Part shown: piece by piece, positions 1 to 7,464 of the stretch
Position numbering within the stretch: position 1 is the first letter of the stretch
Layout: the number at the start of each line of letters is the position of its first letter
NCBI GenBank assembly: GCA_027596945.1
Contig: JADGJH010001140.1
Span: 1-11,708, forward strand
Direction: 5' to 3'
DNA: 11,708 bases
From: Physocladia obscura
Lineage: Eukaryota > Chytridiomycota > Chytridiomycetes > Chytridiales > Chytriomycetaceae
Notes under the pieces: model-generated
What the model saw: the letters and a program-made list of their open reading frames with translations, nothing else
Databases searched by the model: none
What the model was told of the DNA's origin: nothing
Translations under genes and position numbers: made by a program

Positions 1-18
1 CGGGTGGGCGTTGAGCTG

Positions 19-24
19 TTTATT
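19..24 (-). promoter_or_regulatory. Candidate polyadenylation signal AATAAA of the coiled-coil gene
   Basis: On the minus strand the hexamer AATAAA lies about 60 bases beyond the TGA stop of the coiled-coil gene (stop at 84-86). That is a normal position for a eukaryotic poly(A) signal. It is a short motif in AT-rich DNA, so chance occurrence is possible, but position and strand fit. Confidence 0.5.
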
Positions 25-32
25 AGAGAGAC

Positions 33-54
33 CACACACACACACACACACACA
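33..54. repeat. (CA)11 dinucleotide microsatellite
   Basis: Eleven uninterrupted CA units, read as (TG)11 on the minus strand. It sits between the stop codon of the coiled-coil gene and its candidate polyadenylation signal, so it is probably transcribed in the 3' UTR. Its length is likely polymorphic. Confidence 0.95.
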
Positions 55-83
55 CGAAACATCAGGAATTCATGATAATATAT

Positions 84-2654
84 TCAATCGCTTTCCGCGT
101 TTGAAGATGATTCCGCAAAATCAGATTTTTCTGAATTCTGTTCCAATGTCTCCGGTACCACAATTTCTTCCGTTAAATTTCGTAACACAGCCAACTGTTC
201 ATTTAATCCTTTGTTCTCTTTCTGTAAAATATTACCACGCAATTCACTTGTTTTGAGTAGCTGCTCAAATTTCTGCACATCTATCTCCAATTGCTCGACT
301 TTTACTTCCAATTCTTTTTTCTGTTGTGCCAAAACATCTCGAAATTGGATATCTTGACTCCGAACAGTTTCCAGCTCTTTACACCGCACATTCAGCAAAT
401 TCTGAGACTCTTGTGCATCTTCAATAACAATTTTGAGTCTCTCAATCTCTTGACTGAATATTGAAGTTTGCGAGAAAACTTGCTCGCGGACAGCATCGTG
501 CATTTTCGCTTCATAGCTTTCAATTTCGTCGCGATGGCTTGATCGCATCGAATCCATAGCTTTCCTCACGAATTCGCAATGAGCTTGCACTTCGGCATGC
601 TTCGATTCGAGCTCCACCGAATAGGTTTTAAGCTCTTTTTTCGCTTCAATCAAGTCTTGATTGAGTGCTTCCAGAACGTCATTCTCATCAGTCAATTTGG
701 CAATTTTTTTCTTCAAAGACAAAACTTCTGACTGCAAGGTGGTTATTCCAGTGCGTCCTTCGTGGTCTTCTTGCATTTTTGCCATCAGGTCCGCGTTGAC
801 TTCTTCAAGCCACCCGATTTTCGCATTTCTTTCATCCAACTCTTTTGCAACTTCGTATCGCTCGTAATCAAACAATGCTACTTGTCGTTCAAGTTGCTCA
901 ATTCTTATTTCAAGTTCGGTATTTGCAATCTCAAGTTCCTCAACAGACTTCCCCAAGTCATTATTTTGGCCATTTAACGACGTCGATGTTGGCAGTATTG
1001 ATTGCTTCGAATCGACGGATTTTTCAGAGTCATACTGCGACTGTTGTTGTTGCTGATCGTGAAGTTCTGCCTTCATTTCTTCCAGCTTGTTGAAAAGTTC
1101 TGCATTTTCTTTGGTCAGAGTATTTAGTTTCTCATTCATTTCAATCACAGCCTCTGCGTCACCAATACACGAGTCGACGTGGGAGCTCAAAACAGAAACC
1201 TTTTCAGAAAGTGCGTGTTTCTCGATCTGAAGCTGCTGAATAGTACCAGAAAAAGACTCCTTATCCTTCGAATCCAGCCCCGTTTTGATTTCAGTCTGCA
1301 AACACCTAATTTCTGTCTTTAACGCATCTACTTCGATCGCGTGCGCTTCTTCTTTTGCGCGTCCAGATTCTTGCAGAGATACGATGTCATTGGTGAGAGA
1401 AATCCAAATCGTGTTGTGCTGTTCGGATCGACGCAATAAATCTGCGTTGGTTTGTTTGAGGTGCTTATTGGAATCTTTCAAGTCCGAGTTTGCAAATGAT
1501 AAAGCCGAAACGCTTGCAGAAAGAGTAGCGTTGTTTTTCTGATTTATTGTTTATAAAATAATAAAAACGATCGTTCAAAGAAATATACCATTAATTCGTC
1601 GATAGTTTCTGCCATGACTGATCGCTCAAGGTTAACGAAGTCATCCATTTGTTTCTCCTTATAGTTATTTAGGCATTTAGTTTGAATAAAGAAGAAGACG
1701 ATTATTTGCACTCACTCCTTCATATCTGCCCTTCAAAAAATCCCACATCAAGTTTCCCTGGCTGACACCAAAAACAGAAAGTTGCAGTGAGGGATCAGCT
1801 ATTGTTAAAAAACTACTAGAACTGGAGTTCCAAACACCTCCACTATCATCTTCCGCTGCACATGCAACTTTTTCGGCTCTTTCGGACTGAAAATAATTTT
1901 TTTTTAGAAAAAATTTTTTCATAACGATGTCTCACTTGAGATTTTTGCGCTAAAAAAACATTTTCTTGATCTTCGTCTGCACTATCGTCGTCAACGGTTT
2001 TATCGCTCATTTCCGTATTTTTTGACGAGCTGTCTCTAATAAGTTCGATATTGGATAAACTTCTTTCAATAGTATCTATACTAGTTTTCGGAAGCGAAGG
2101 TGAATCGACCGTAATAATTGGAAGCGGGACACCATTATCGGATTTCGAATCGGCGGCAGCGAATGCGTGGCGATTCGTTGGAGAAAACATTGACGCGATG
2201 GTAGAAACGACCGAATGCGGCGTTGTTGGGATTGCTGTTGTTGATGATGATTTACTCAGACGTGAAAATCGTCTGGCTTTGAGAAATGATGGCTGTGTTT
2301 TTTATTTTTTGTCAGTTAGTGAATTATGGGCAAATATGACGTACAGTCTTGACAGGATCGTAACGGCTGCTGGCATCACTGTCGTCATCGAAGCTCGAAA
2401 GTCGAAGTCTGTCGCTGCCATAATTTGAGTCTTCATCGTTATCCGCTTCAATTGTTTCTTCTTCTTCATCATCACTATCATCGAATGCTGTGCTGTCAGT
2501 TTCCACTAAAAAACATCCGGTCAGTTACGAAAATAAATAGTCAGGACAGAATCCAACATTGAATCTTCATTTCGGAAGCTTGTGCCTTCTCGGTTGGACT
2601 TTTAGATCCTGTCAACGTTGTTGATTTGGTCACTGTTGTTTTTGCTTGGTACAT
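84..2654 (-). CDS. Long coiled-coil protein with acidic N-terminus, six exons (complete)
   Basis: I rebuilt six exons with compatible phases: 2558-2654, 2345-2505, 1936-2292, 1716-1886, 1589-1657 and 84-1538. The introns are 49-58 bases (2506-2557, 2293-2344, 1887-1935, 1658-1715, 1539-1588). The coding sum is 2310 bases, giving 769 residues and a TGA stop. Donors are GTACGT, GTGAGA, GTGAGT and GTATAT, plus a weaker GTTGGA for intron 1; acceptors are CAG or TAG, except AAG for intron 4. Residues about 33-65 are strongly acidic (Asp/Glu/Ser runs). Residues about 87-205 are Ser/Thr-rich and probably disordered. From about residue 265 to 750 the chain is rich in Leu, Glu, Lys and Gln with heptad-like spacing, which suggests a long coiled coil, and it has a five-Gln run. 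No signal peptide, membrane segment or catalytic domain is visible. An in-frame ATG 36 bases upstream (2688-2690) is an alternative start. The family is not recognised; a scaffold, tether or cytoskeletal role is only a guess from the fold. Confidence 0.85.
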
Positions 2655-3047
2655 TGAATTTTTTTGAAAACAAAAACAAAACCTATTCATAGTTCTTATT
2701 GATATTCATTCGTAAATCCTGGAAAAAAAAAACCATCATTCAACATTCATGCTATTAATTATGTAATGTTCATACAACAATTCATCAAAGATATTTCAAC
2801 TTTTTTTTTGTTGAATTTTCTCACATCTCACAATCAAAAATAAGCTTATCGTGCAGATTATCATAAATATCACTTGCAAATTCATCGGGTTGTATGGGTA
2901 TAATGGAGTTTACGGCTCGTCCCGTGAAGCAAACAATTTGCTTCATTTTTCAGTTAAAGAACAAAGCTCCATGGAGATCTTTACCACACTTGACACCATC
3001 ATCAAACCATCATCAAAATGTGGAAGCAGCCATAACGACCAACGCGT
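2655..3047. promoter_or_regulatory. Divergent intergenic region, presumed bidirectional promoter
   Basis: About 390 bases lie between the start of the minus-strand coiled-coil gene and the first plausible plus-strand start at 3048. The first two thirds are AT-rich with A and T homopolymer runs (2721-2732 and around 2801-2811); composition becomes more balanced from about 2890. Head-to-head genes this close usually share a promoter region. No specific binding site can be defended. Short open frames over 2851-3150 on the plus strand have no recognisable content. Confidence 0.4.
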
Positions 3048-3526
3048 ATGTACAAAAGACAGCCCGCGAAGGCTTCTCAGGCCGCCGCGAATACTCGTAG
3101 CATCGCCACATACTTTGCGAAGGCGCCGCCGTCCAACGTGCTGTCTGTGAGCAAAGAAACTTCAATCAACGAAACCGAACCCGCCTCCATCAACAGTAAC
3201 AGCAACAGCAACAGCAACACGCTCCACTCTCTGCCGTACTAGTCTTTGATCCGCCATTGACGTTGCTGGATGATGACGACGATACCTCGACTTCAACTCT
3301 CTGCTAATCATGCAACCACTAAACAAAAAGAGGCACACTGCTGTAATTAAAAACAATAAAAAATATCAACAGTACATTCCGGACGCTGACGCCGATTTGG
3401 ACGATGAGGAGGATGTATGTGTTGTCATGCTTAATTTCGTCCGAAAATGTACTAAAACCACCTAAACAACCTTCAAAGGGTATTGACCATGCTAATGCTG
3501 TTCCGGAAACTCCCGCAATCATTCCT
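3048..3526 (+). CDS. Exon-like blocks encoding a PIP-box-like N-terminus and an acidic segment (5' end of a plus-strand gene, model uncertain)
   Basis: The first block starts with ATG at 3048 and reads MYKRQPAKASQ, then RSIATYFAK, a Lys/Arg-rich start followed by an I-x-x-Y-F motif. This resembles the N-terminal PCNA-interacting (PIP) box of replication and repair proteins such as MSH6, although the usual Gln is Thr here. A GTGAGC donor at 3147 can splice in phase to 3203, where a Gln run leads into LLDDDDDTSTSTL before a stop at 3304-3306. A further block, about 3331-3414, encodes YIPDADADLDDEED and ends at a good GTATGT donor. A last block, 3479-3526, is bounded by AAAG and GTACGT. The link from the second to the third block needs an unsupported intron (for example 3236-3330) or a frameshift, so this may be a decayed gene. 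The MSH6 idea is a guess from the motif and the acidic tail; no MSH6 core domain is present in the window. Confidence 0.35.
3195..3219 (+). repeat. Short AACAGC hexamer repeat
   Basis: Imperfect tandem AACAGC units. In one frame they encode alternating Ser-Asn, in another a Gln run. The repeat sits where the reading frame of the plus-strand gene changes, so replication slippage here could explain a frame break. Alternatively its TAACAG may serve as a splice acceptor at 3201-3202. Confidence 0.7.
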
Positions 3527-3570
3527 GTACGTTCTTTTCTTTCTCAGACCTTCCATGGCTCGGATTTGCC

Positions 3571-3578
3571 TATAAAAG
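3571..3578 (+). promoter_or_regulatory. TATA-like box TATAAAAG ahead of the CP2-like exon
   Basis: A perfect TATAAAAG element is followed about 20-30 bases later by a C/T-rich stretch, and then by an in-frame ATG at 3626 in the CP2-like exon. It lies in what otherwise reads as an intron (3527-3619). It may be an alternative promoter, or chance. Confidence 0.25.
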
Positions 3579-3619
3579 CGCATCATTCTCATTCAATCAT
3601 CCTTCTTTTCCATTTCCAG

Positions 3620-3818
3620 GTCGCGATGAATGTCCCCTCAAAAGTGTTGCATACGATTGATTTTCGTTTCCGAACATCCAAGGATTCTGCCAAGAACAAT
3701 TATGTGAAGGGCCTCCCAGGAGTTTCATTTCATGTCTTCATTGATGCCACTTTGGAACCGAAGACTTCGACTTTGACTCCAATTCTTGAAATCATTGGAG
3801 AAAAGTTTGTTCTCAGAG
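3620..3818 (+). CDS. Exon encoding a fragment resembling the Grainyhead/CP2 DNA-binding domain (partial)
   Basis: A strong acceptor (pyrimidine run then CCAG, ending at 3619) and a GTATTT donor at 3819 bound a 199-base exon with no stops. It encodes VPSKVLHTIDFRFRTSKDS and then NNYVKGLPGVSFHVFIDA. The order of hydrophobic beta strand, S/T-rich loop with Asp, then V-K-G-[LI]-P and another beta strand matches the middle of the CP2/Grainyhead-like DNA-binding domain (family pattern: hydrophobic strand, STDFS loop, KGVKG-[LIV]-P). These are transcription factors of animals and fungi; fungal ones control cell-wall and cell-separation genes. Base composition is more balanced than in the AT-rich sequence that follows. 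The downstream part of the domain, with its conserved IKVF..KGAERK-type segment, is not found within reach, so the gene appears cut or incomplete. The assignment comes from pattern recall, not an alignment. Confidence 0.45.
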
Positions 3819-3873
3819 GTATTTTTTGATTTATTTTGCACCAAATATCTTTTTTGATGCCAAATGTTTACAG

Positions 3874-3998
3874 GCTGCCCATACAACACAGTGTTGCAGC
3901 TTATCTTCCTTACCACAGGTCTAGGATTAGGGTCAAGTTTCCCCTTGCAGCAACTGCAGTCTTTTGTGAGACAATTATCTGTCCTCTTGCAAGTTTAA
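3874..3998 (+). CDS. Possible terminal exon after the CP2-like exon (doubtful)
   Basis: A TTTACAG acceptor ending at 3873 joins in phase to the preceding exon through a 55-base intron (3819-3873). The frame then stays open for about 41 codons, through CPYNTVLQLIFLTTG, to a TAA at 3996-3998. The peptide is hydrophobic and Gln-rich and does not resemble the expected rest of a CP2 domain. It may be a real but divergent 3' exon, or sequence exposed when transposon DNA replaced the original exons. Immediately after it the DNA becomes AT-rich. Confidence 0.25.
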
Positions 3999-4016
3999 AT
4001 TTATGTATGAATTATT

Positions 4017-4610
4017 TCATTCTATTGACTTTGCATTTATTTTTATGTAATTTGTTTTGATTTTCTTTAATATTTTTAATCCTAATATCATTTTCAACCA
4101 TTGTGCTTCTTTAACTACTTCTGTTAATGCAATGAATTCAGTTTCAGCTGAAGATAAAGCAACAGTTGCTTGTTTCTTTGAATACCAATTTATTAAGCAT
4201 CCAAATGCATATAACATGTAACCAGAGTGTGATTTCTGCTGTGGTTCACCAGCATAGCTTGTATCAGCAAAAATAACTAGTTTCTTTTCATCAGTCAGTT
4301 TCATTGGTTCACCTGTTTTCCTGGACAACATTGGAATATCTGTGTTCCTTGGTCCAGCATTTGGGCCATCATTTTCAGCATTAAAAATTATTACTTGAGG
4401 TTTGTTTGGTGTATAAAACAATCCAAGATCATAAGTTGATTTTAATACTCTAAAAATTGCATCATAGTCACATTGCCATGGATTTGCCTGCTATTGGCCA
4501 ATGTATTAGCTGTATACATTAAATCTGGTCTTGTGACCTGTGCCAAGTATGAGAATTTCATGTTCATTGATAATACAAATTTCATTCTTTCTGTTGGTGT
4601 GACAGATTCT
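4017..4610 (-). pseudogene. Copia RT C-terminal tail and RNase H, truncated and frameshifted
   Basis: Upstream part (about 4610-4430): SYLAQVTRPDLMYTANTLA, the conserved R-P-D block after the copia RT core. The frame then shifts into the open stretch 4421-4017, which carries VIFADTSYAGEPQQKSHSGY, then INWYSKKQATVALSSAETEF and KEAQWLKMIL. These match the copia RNase H blocks with catalytic Asp (ADTSYAG) and Glu (SSAETEF). The family normally continues with a D-N-x-[ST]-A block holding the next catalytic Asp, then about 60 more residues. Here the match stops near LKIL and ends in unrelated residues, so the domain is cut. Assignment to copia RNase H is firm; loss of function is inferred from the truncation. 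Confidence 0.9.
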
Positions 4611-4774
4611 GCCACATTTTACCAATCAATCTTTGTTTTGGTTGTTCTTGTTCTATTTATATTTGCTTTTGCTGCCAGAAATTTCTGTTCTTGTTTATCT
4701 ATAAACTTATTTAATATTCTCAATTGATTTGTATTTTTTTCTCATAGTTTTGGTGACAGTTAGACTTGTATCTT

Positions 4775-5293
4775 TTAATCATCAACCATCTTTTCTTCAG
4801 TAAGCATTTTAAACAACTTTGGTGTTTTTATTAGCAAATCATCTGAAACTAATGTCATAATATGCCCTGACAATGTTTCAGCATTGTTTTCATTTATTTC
4901 ATATTTATAATTCACCCCAAACATTTTTGGTTTCAGATTAACTTTCTTATTAGGTGGTCCAATCTCACCAATAAATTGCCTTTCCATTGCTGTATCCACA
5001 TTTGCAACACCAATTTTGTTTTCTTCGGGCTTTTTATTCTTATTTTTTTGTATTGTTTCTCTTTCTTTTCAATAATTTCTTTCTGCTTAAAGGTTACATG
5101 CCAAAGGTATAAATGGTTTTCCTTCTGAATCATATGCAAGTTCTTCATCAAATGATACCCCATCTGATATCATAATTACTGGTTCTAAATCAGAATCATC
5201 ATCATTATTATTTTTGTTATTTTTAATTTCACCACTTGTATACAACAAATTTTCATTTTCATTGTTGTATAATCTCTTCCACAAGAGTCTCAC
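4775..5293 (-). pseudogene. Copia integrase-RT linker remnant, RT core absent
   Basis: Overlapping minus-strand frames (5293-5087, 5163-4933 and 4999-4775) cover a low-complexity, acidic and Asn-rich stretch including DDDSDLEPVIMISDGVSFDE, then EIGPPNKKVNLKPKMFG. In copia polyproteins this position holds the variable, charged linker between integrase and reverse transcriptase. The RT domain should follow, with its W-V-F-K, S-L-Y-G-L-K-Q and Y-V-D-D blocks, but none is visible between here and the RT tail at about 4610. Roughly 200 residues of RT core therefore appear deleted. The assignment rests mainly on position. Confidence 0.55.
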
Positions 5294-5347
5294 TGGCCCA
5301 TGTTAGTGCCAGGTTTTCTGGAGATTCTCCATGTATTTGATCATAAT

Positions 5348-5902
5348 TCATGACCTCAGTCTTTTGACTGTGTTTGTTGAAGCAAGAATGGGTTTAAGTG
5401 ATGTGGCATTCGAACCAAACCAAAAAAAAATTGTTGGACAGCACTGAATGTGATATTCTGTGCTCACATTTGTTGTCCAGAAATTATACACTAACATCAA
5501 TGAATTGCCATCAAAACCAAGAAATATCATAGGTTCACCTTTGTGGAATTTATTGTCAGCAATTTTGTTCCTTATTTTTTCTGGAACTAGATGTATTGCT
5601 AGGGAACCACAAGGTTGTAATTCTTTAAATCATGTTTTATTGGTTGAGGTATTTGTTATTGAATGAACAGAAGCATTTTCTATCATTACCGTGTAGTTTA
5701 TAGCGAAGTATATAAATCTTGGGGGTAATAAACTTTGTTTTAATAAACAATCAGCTTGGTGTTCACTAACTCCAATTGCCCTTTTGACTTGTCCATTAAA
5801 TACATTTACAGAAGTTGGGGATTTTCTATGAACCTATTTATTTCCATGTTTTTCAGCAATTTGTTTAAATTCTGATGATTCAAGTTCACCTCTATCAGAT
5901 TG
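5348..5902 (-). pseudogene. Copia integrase core, broken by stops
   Basis: Begins with QSDRGELESSEFKQIAEKHG, the copia R-S-D-N-G-G-E-F block holding the second catalytic Asp. An in-frame stop follows, then VNVFNGQVKRAIG at the N-G-x-x-E-R block, where the catalytic Glu is Lys (AAA at 5783-5785). Next come LLPPRFIYFAINYTV and IFLGFDGNS, the usual copia 'LP..FW..A' and 'IFLGY' blocks. Further stops interrupt the frame. The region with the first catalytic Asp, expected between here and 6056, is not recognisable. The protein would insert retrotransposon cDNA into the genome; this copy cannot. Confidence 0.85.
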
Positions 5903-6055
5903 CCATTGCTGGAAAAATCACCAAAACATCAGTAGCTTTGCTCCGACATGCTTGTATTCTGATGTTATATTCTCTATGTTTTTCTTCACCAAATTTTGCT
6001 ATCTTTTTGCCCACACCTTTTAAATTGTGATGCCAAAGCACCCAGTTACACATTT

Positions 6056-6485
6056 TCAAAAATCAAATTCTATATTTGTTTTTTTGAATGTACAGCACAC
6101 AGCTTTGGCATCTAGATGTCCCAGCTGGTAGTGCCATAGCATATAATTTGTTTCACATTTTTGTGTTTGTGTTTGTGGTAAAATAAATGTCATTTTCTTT
6201 GTTTCTATATCATTTCTTTTTGTGATATTTTTCTTTGCTTGCATTTGCTACTATCTTGCCATTTCTCATTTTTGAGATCTCTAGATAATAGAGATTGCTG
6301 TGGCATCTCCCAATTTGAATGGTTTGATTTATATCACAAAGAAATAGATGTACTGTGTCTTTTTGTAGTATTATTGCATCTCCTGTTTCATAAATTAGGT
6401 GTGACACTGTGAGAAGTACTTCATTTAAATCAGGCACAAATAGTATGTTTTCTATTTTCTTTATAATCCCATTTTTCAGATTCAA
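6056..6485 (-). pseudogene. Copia protease-to-integrase spacer with GAG-pre-integrase motif
   Basis: Two overlapping minus-strand frames. The first (6485-6210) reads ENILFVPDLNEVLLTVSHL, then SNLYYLEI, matching the copia 'V.Y.P.L..NLLSV..L' and 'LY.L' blocks between protease and integrase. The second (6244-6056) has MLWHYQLGHLDAKAV, matching the pre-integrase L-W-H-x-R-L-G-H motif with its zinc-binding His residues. The expected C-x2-C of the zinc finger is not clear after this point; a C-x3-C is seen around 6045. A frameshift near 6230 separates the two halves. Confidence 0.85.
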
Positions 6486-6532
6486 TATTATTGTACCATG
6501 TCCTTTTATTGGTATTTTGGAATTATTTGCTA

Positions 6533-6622
6533 AAAAACAAATTTCCTTTCACTTGGAACAAAAGTTCCTTCAACAGAATCAAATTGGTTTGGGGTCATAT
6601 ATCTTGATGCACCACAGTCATC
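6533..6622 (-). pseudogene. Copia aspartic protease fragment
   Basis: Thirty codons starting DDCGASRYMTPNQFDSVEG. The D-C-G-A-S-x-x-M matches the copia protease active-site block D-[ST]-G-A-[ST]-x-H-M, with Cys in place of the usual Ser/Thr and Tyr in place of His. A stop (TAG at 6530-6532) follows. The usual Trp a few residues before the active site is gone. The enzyme would cleave the Gag-Pol polyprotein; this copy is inactive. Confidence 0.75.
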
Positions 6623-6629
6623 ATATTTT

Positions 6630-6708
6630 TATTTTCGTTAATTTTGGAGATTATCCTGTTTGCTCTTAATTTATCTGAATTATTGCAATTTTTGCAACCA
6701 CAGGATTT
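6630..6708 (-). pseudogene. Short Cys cluster upstream of the protease
   Basis: An open stretch encodes KSCGCKNCNNSDKLRANR just ahead of the protease block, separated from it by a frame change. A C-x-C-x2-C cluster here occupies the place of the Gag nucleocapsid zinc knuckle in copia elements, but it lacks the canonical C-x2-C-x4-H-x4-C spacing. It may be a divergent or decayed knuckle. Confidence 0.4.
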
Positions 6709-6784
6709 TATTTCAAAAATTTTAACTGCATTCAATAAATTTTCCAAAATATTTTCTAAAGACTATTTCTGCAATTAACTCAAT

Positions 6785-7462
6785 CTAATTTATAGCTGGC
6801 AGTTTTAATGTCACTGTTGGATTATTTTTCACCAAAATATCCATCAAACTCAATTTCTTCAGCTTTTTCAGTCTATTATTTAATTTAATAAAGTTTTCAT
6901 TATTTTTTGTAATTTTTTGTTTCACCTTTAGCATTTCTTCATTACTCACTATCCAGTCTCTTTCAAGTTTTTTGTTTGCCCTGTGTATTTCATACCATAG
7001 TTTAGGGCCATAGTCTTTTCTTTCATGTTCATGAGCTGCATGCATGCATTTTTTGATTGAGTTTCTTAATTGCCACCATTTATCCTCAACAATTTTTGTA
7101 TCTGTTTTCTTTCCAGTATTATATTTCTTTATTGGTAGTGCTAACTCTGCTGCTTCCATAAGTGCATCTTCAAGTTGCTGCAGTACTGATGATATTTTTG
7201 TACCAACAAGTTCCCTATCCTTTGGGTCTGTCAGTTTTTCATACGCCATTGGCATTTGGCATCCAATTTCTCCTGCTATCTTGGTGTGCTGTCTCATTAG
7301 TTTGGGATCCCCTGCTTTTGGTTTATGTTCCAGCTCAATTTCTTTAATTATGTTGTGTAGTGCTAGTTTTGTGTTCAAAATTTTCCCATCCTTCTTTTGT
7401 TGCTCCAGCAGTGTTCCTTTTAATCTTTGGCAGTTCATCAGCCATACTGAAAACTTTTTCAA
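6785..7462 (-). pseudogene. Lys-rich helical remnant, possibly LINE endonuclease-RT linker or copia Gag
   Basis: A 226-codon open stretch on the minus strand, highly charged and helical. Upstream in another frame, ATG at about 7446 reads MADELPKIKRNTAGATKEGW then ENF, before a stop near 7350. The main frame has LEDALMEAAELALPIKKYN, then VEDKWWQLRNSIKKCMHAAH and a Lys-rich tail. The sequence of W-x-x-F, then L..A......LP.KK, then a Trp-bearing charged helix recalls the segment between endonuclease and reverse transcriptase in LINE-type elements, but no endonuclease or RT motif flanks it. By position it could instead be the C-terminal part of an unusual copia Gag. Not resolved. Confidence 0.4.
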
Positions 7463-7464
7463 AG

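Larger units (their letters stand above)
4017..6708 (-). mobile_element. Decayed Ty1/copia-type retrotransposon pol region
   Basis: Read on the minus strand (high to low coordinates), the copia order is present. It runs: a Cys cluster (near 6700), protease (6622-6533), the post-protease segment (6485-6210), the GAG-pre-integrase segment (6244-6056), integrase core (5902-5348), a variable acidic linker (5293-4775), then the RT tail and RNase H (about 4610-4017). This order, with integrase ahead of RT/RNase H, is diagnostic of copia rather than Ty3/gypsy. The element is dead: it has several frame changes and internal stops, no reverse transcriptase core, and a substituted integrase residue. Flanking LTRs, primer-binding site and target duplication were not found, so the true ends are unknown. 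The AT-rich composition contrasts with host exons on both sides. Confidence 0.85.

Noticed and set aside
661..1542. Several plus-strand frames with hydrophobic or Cys-rich products
   Set aside because: They are complements of Lys/Glu/Leu-rich coiled-coil codons and have no independent support.
2051..2428. Plus-strand 125-codon open frame
   Set aside because: It is antisense to two exons of the coiled-coil gene and crosses a good intron; no recognisable domain.
3162..3522. Minus-strand open frames with membrane-like segments
   Set aside because: Antisense to the plus-strand exon blocks and AT-rich introns; no family resemblance and no splice support.
3880..3960. Possible left LTR edge (TGTTGCAGC next to ACAACACAG) and a purine run on the minus strand
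   Set aside because: No matching copy was found on the far side of the relic and no target duplication could be defined; the CAACAC/GTGTTG pair is only a 6-base inverted repeat.
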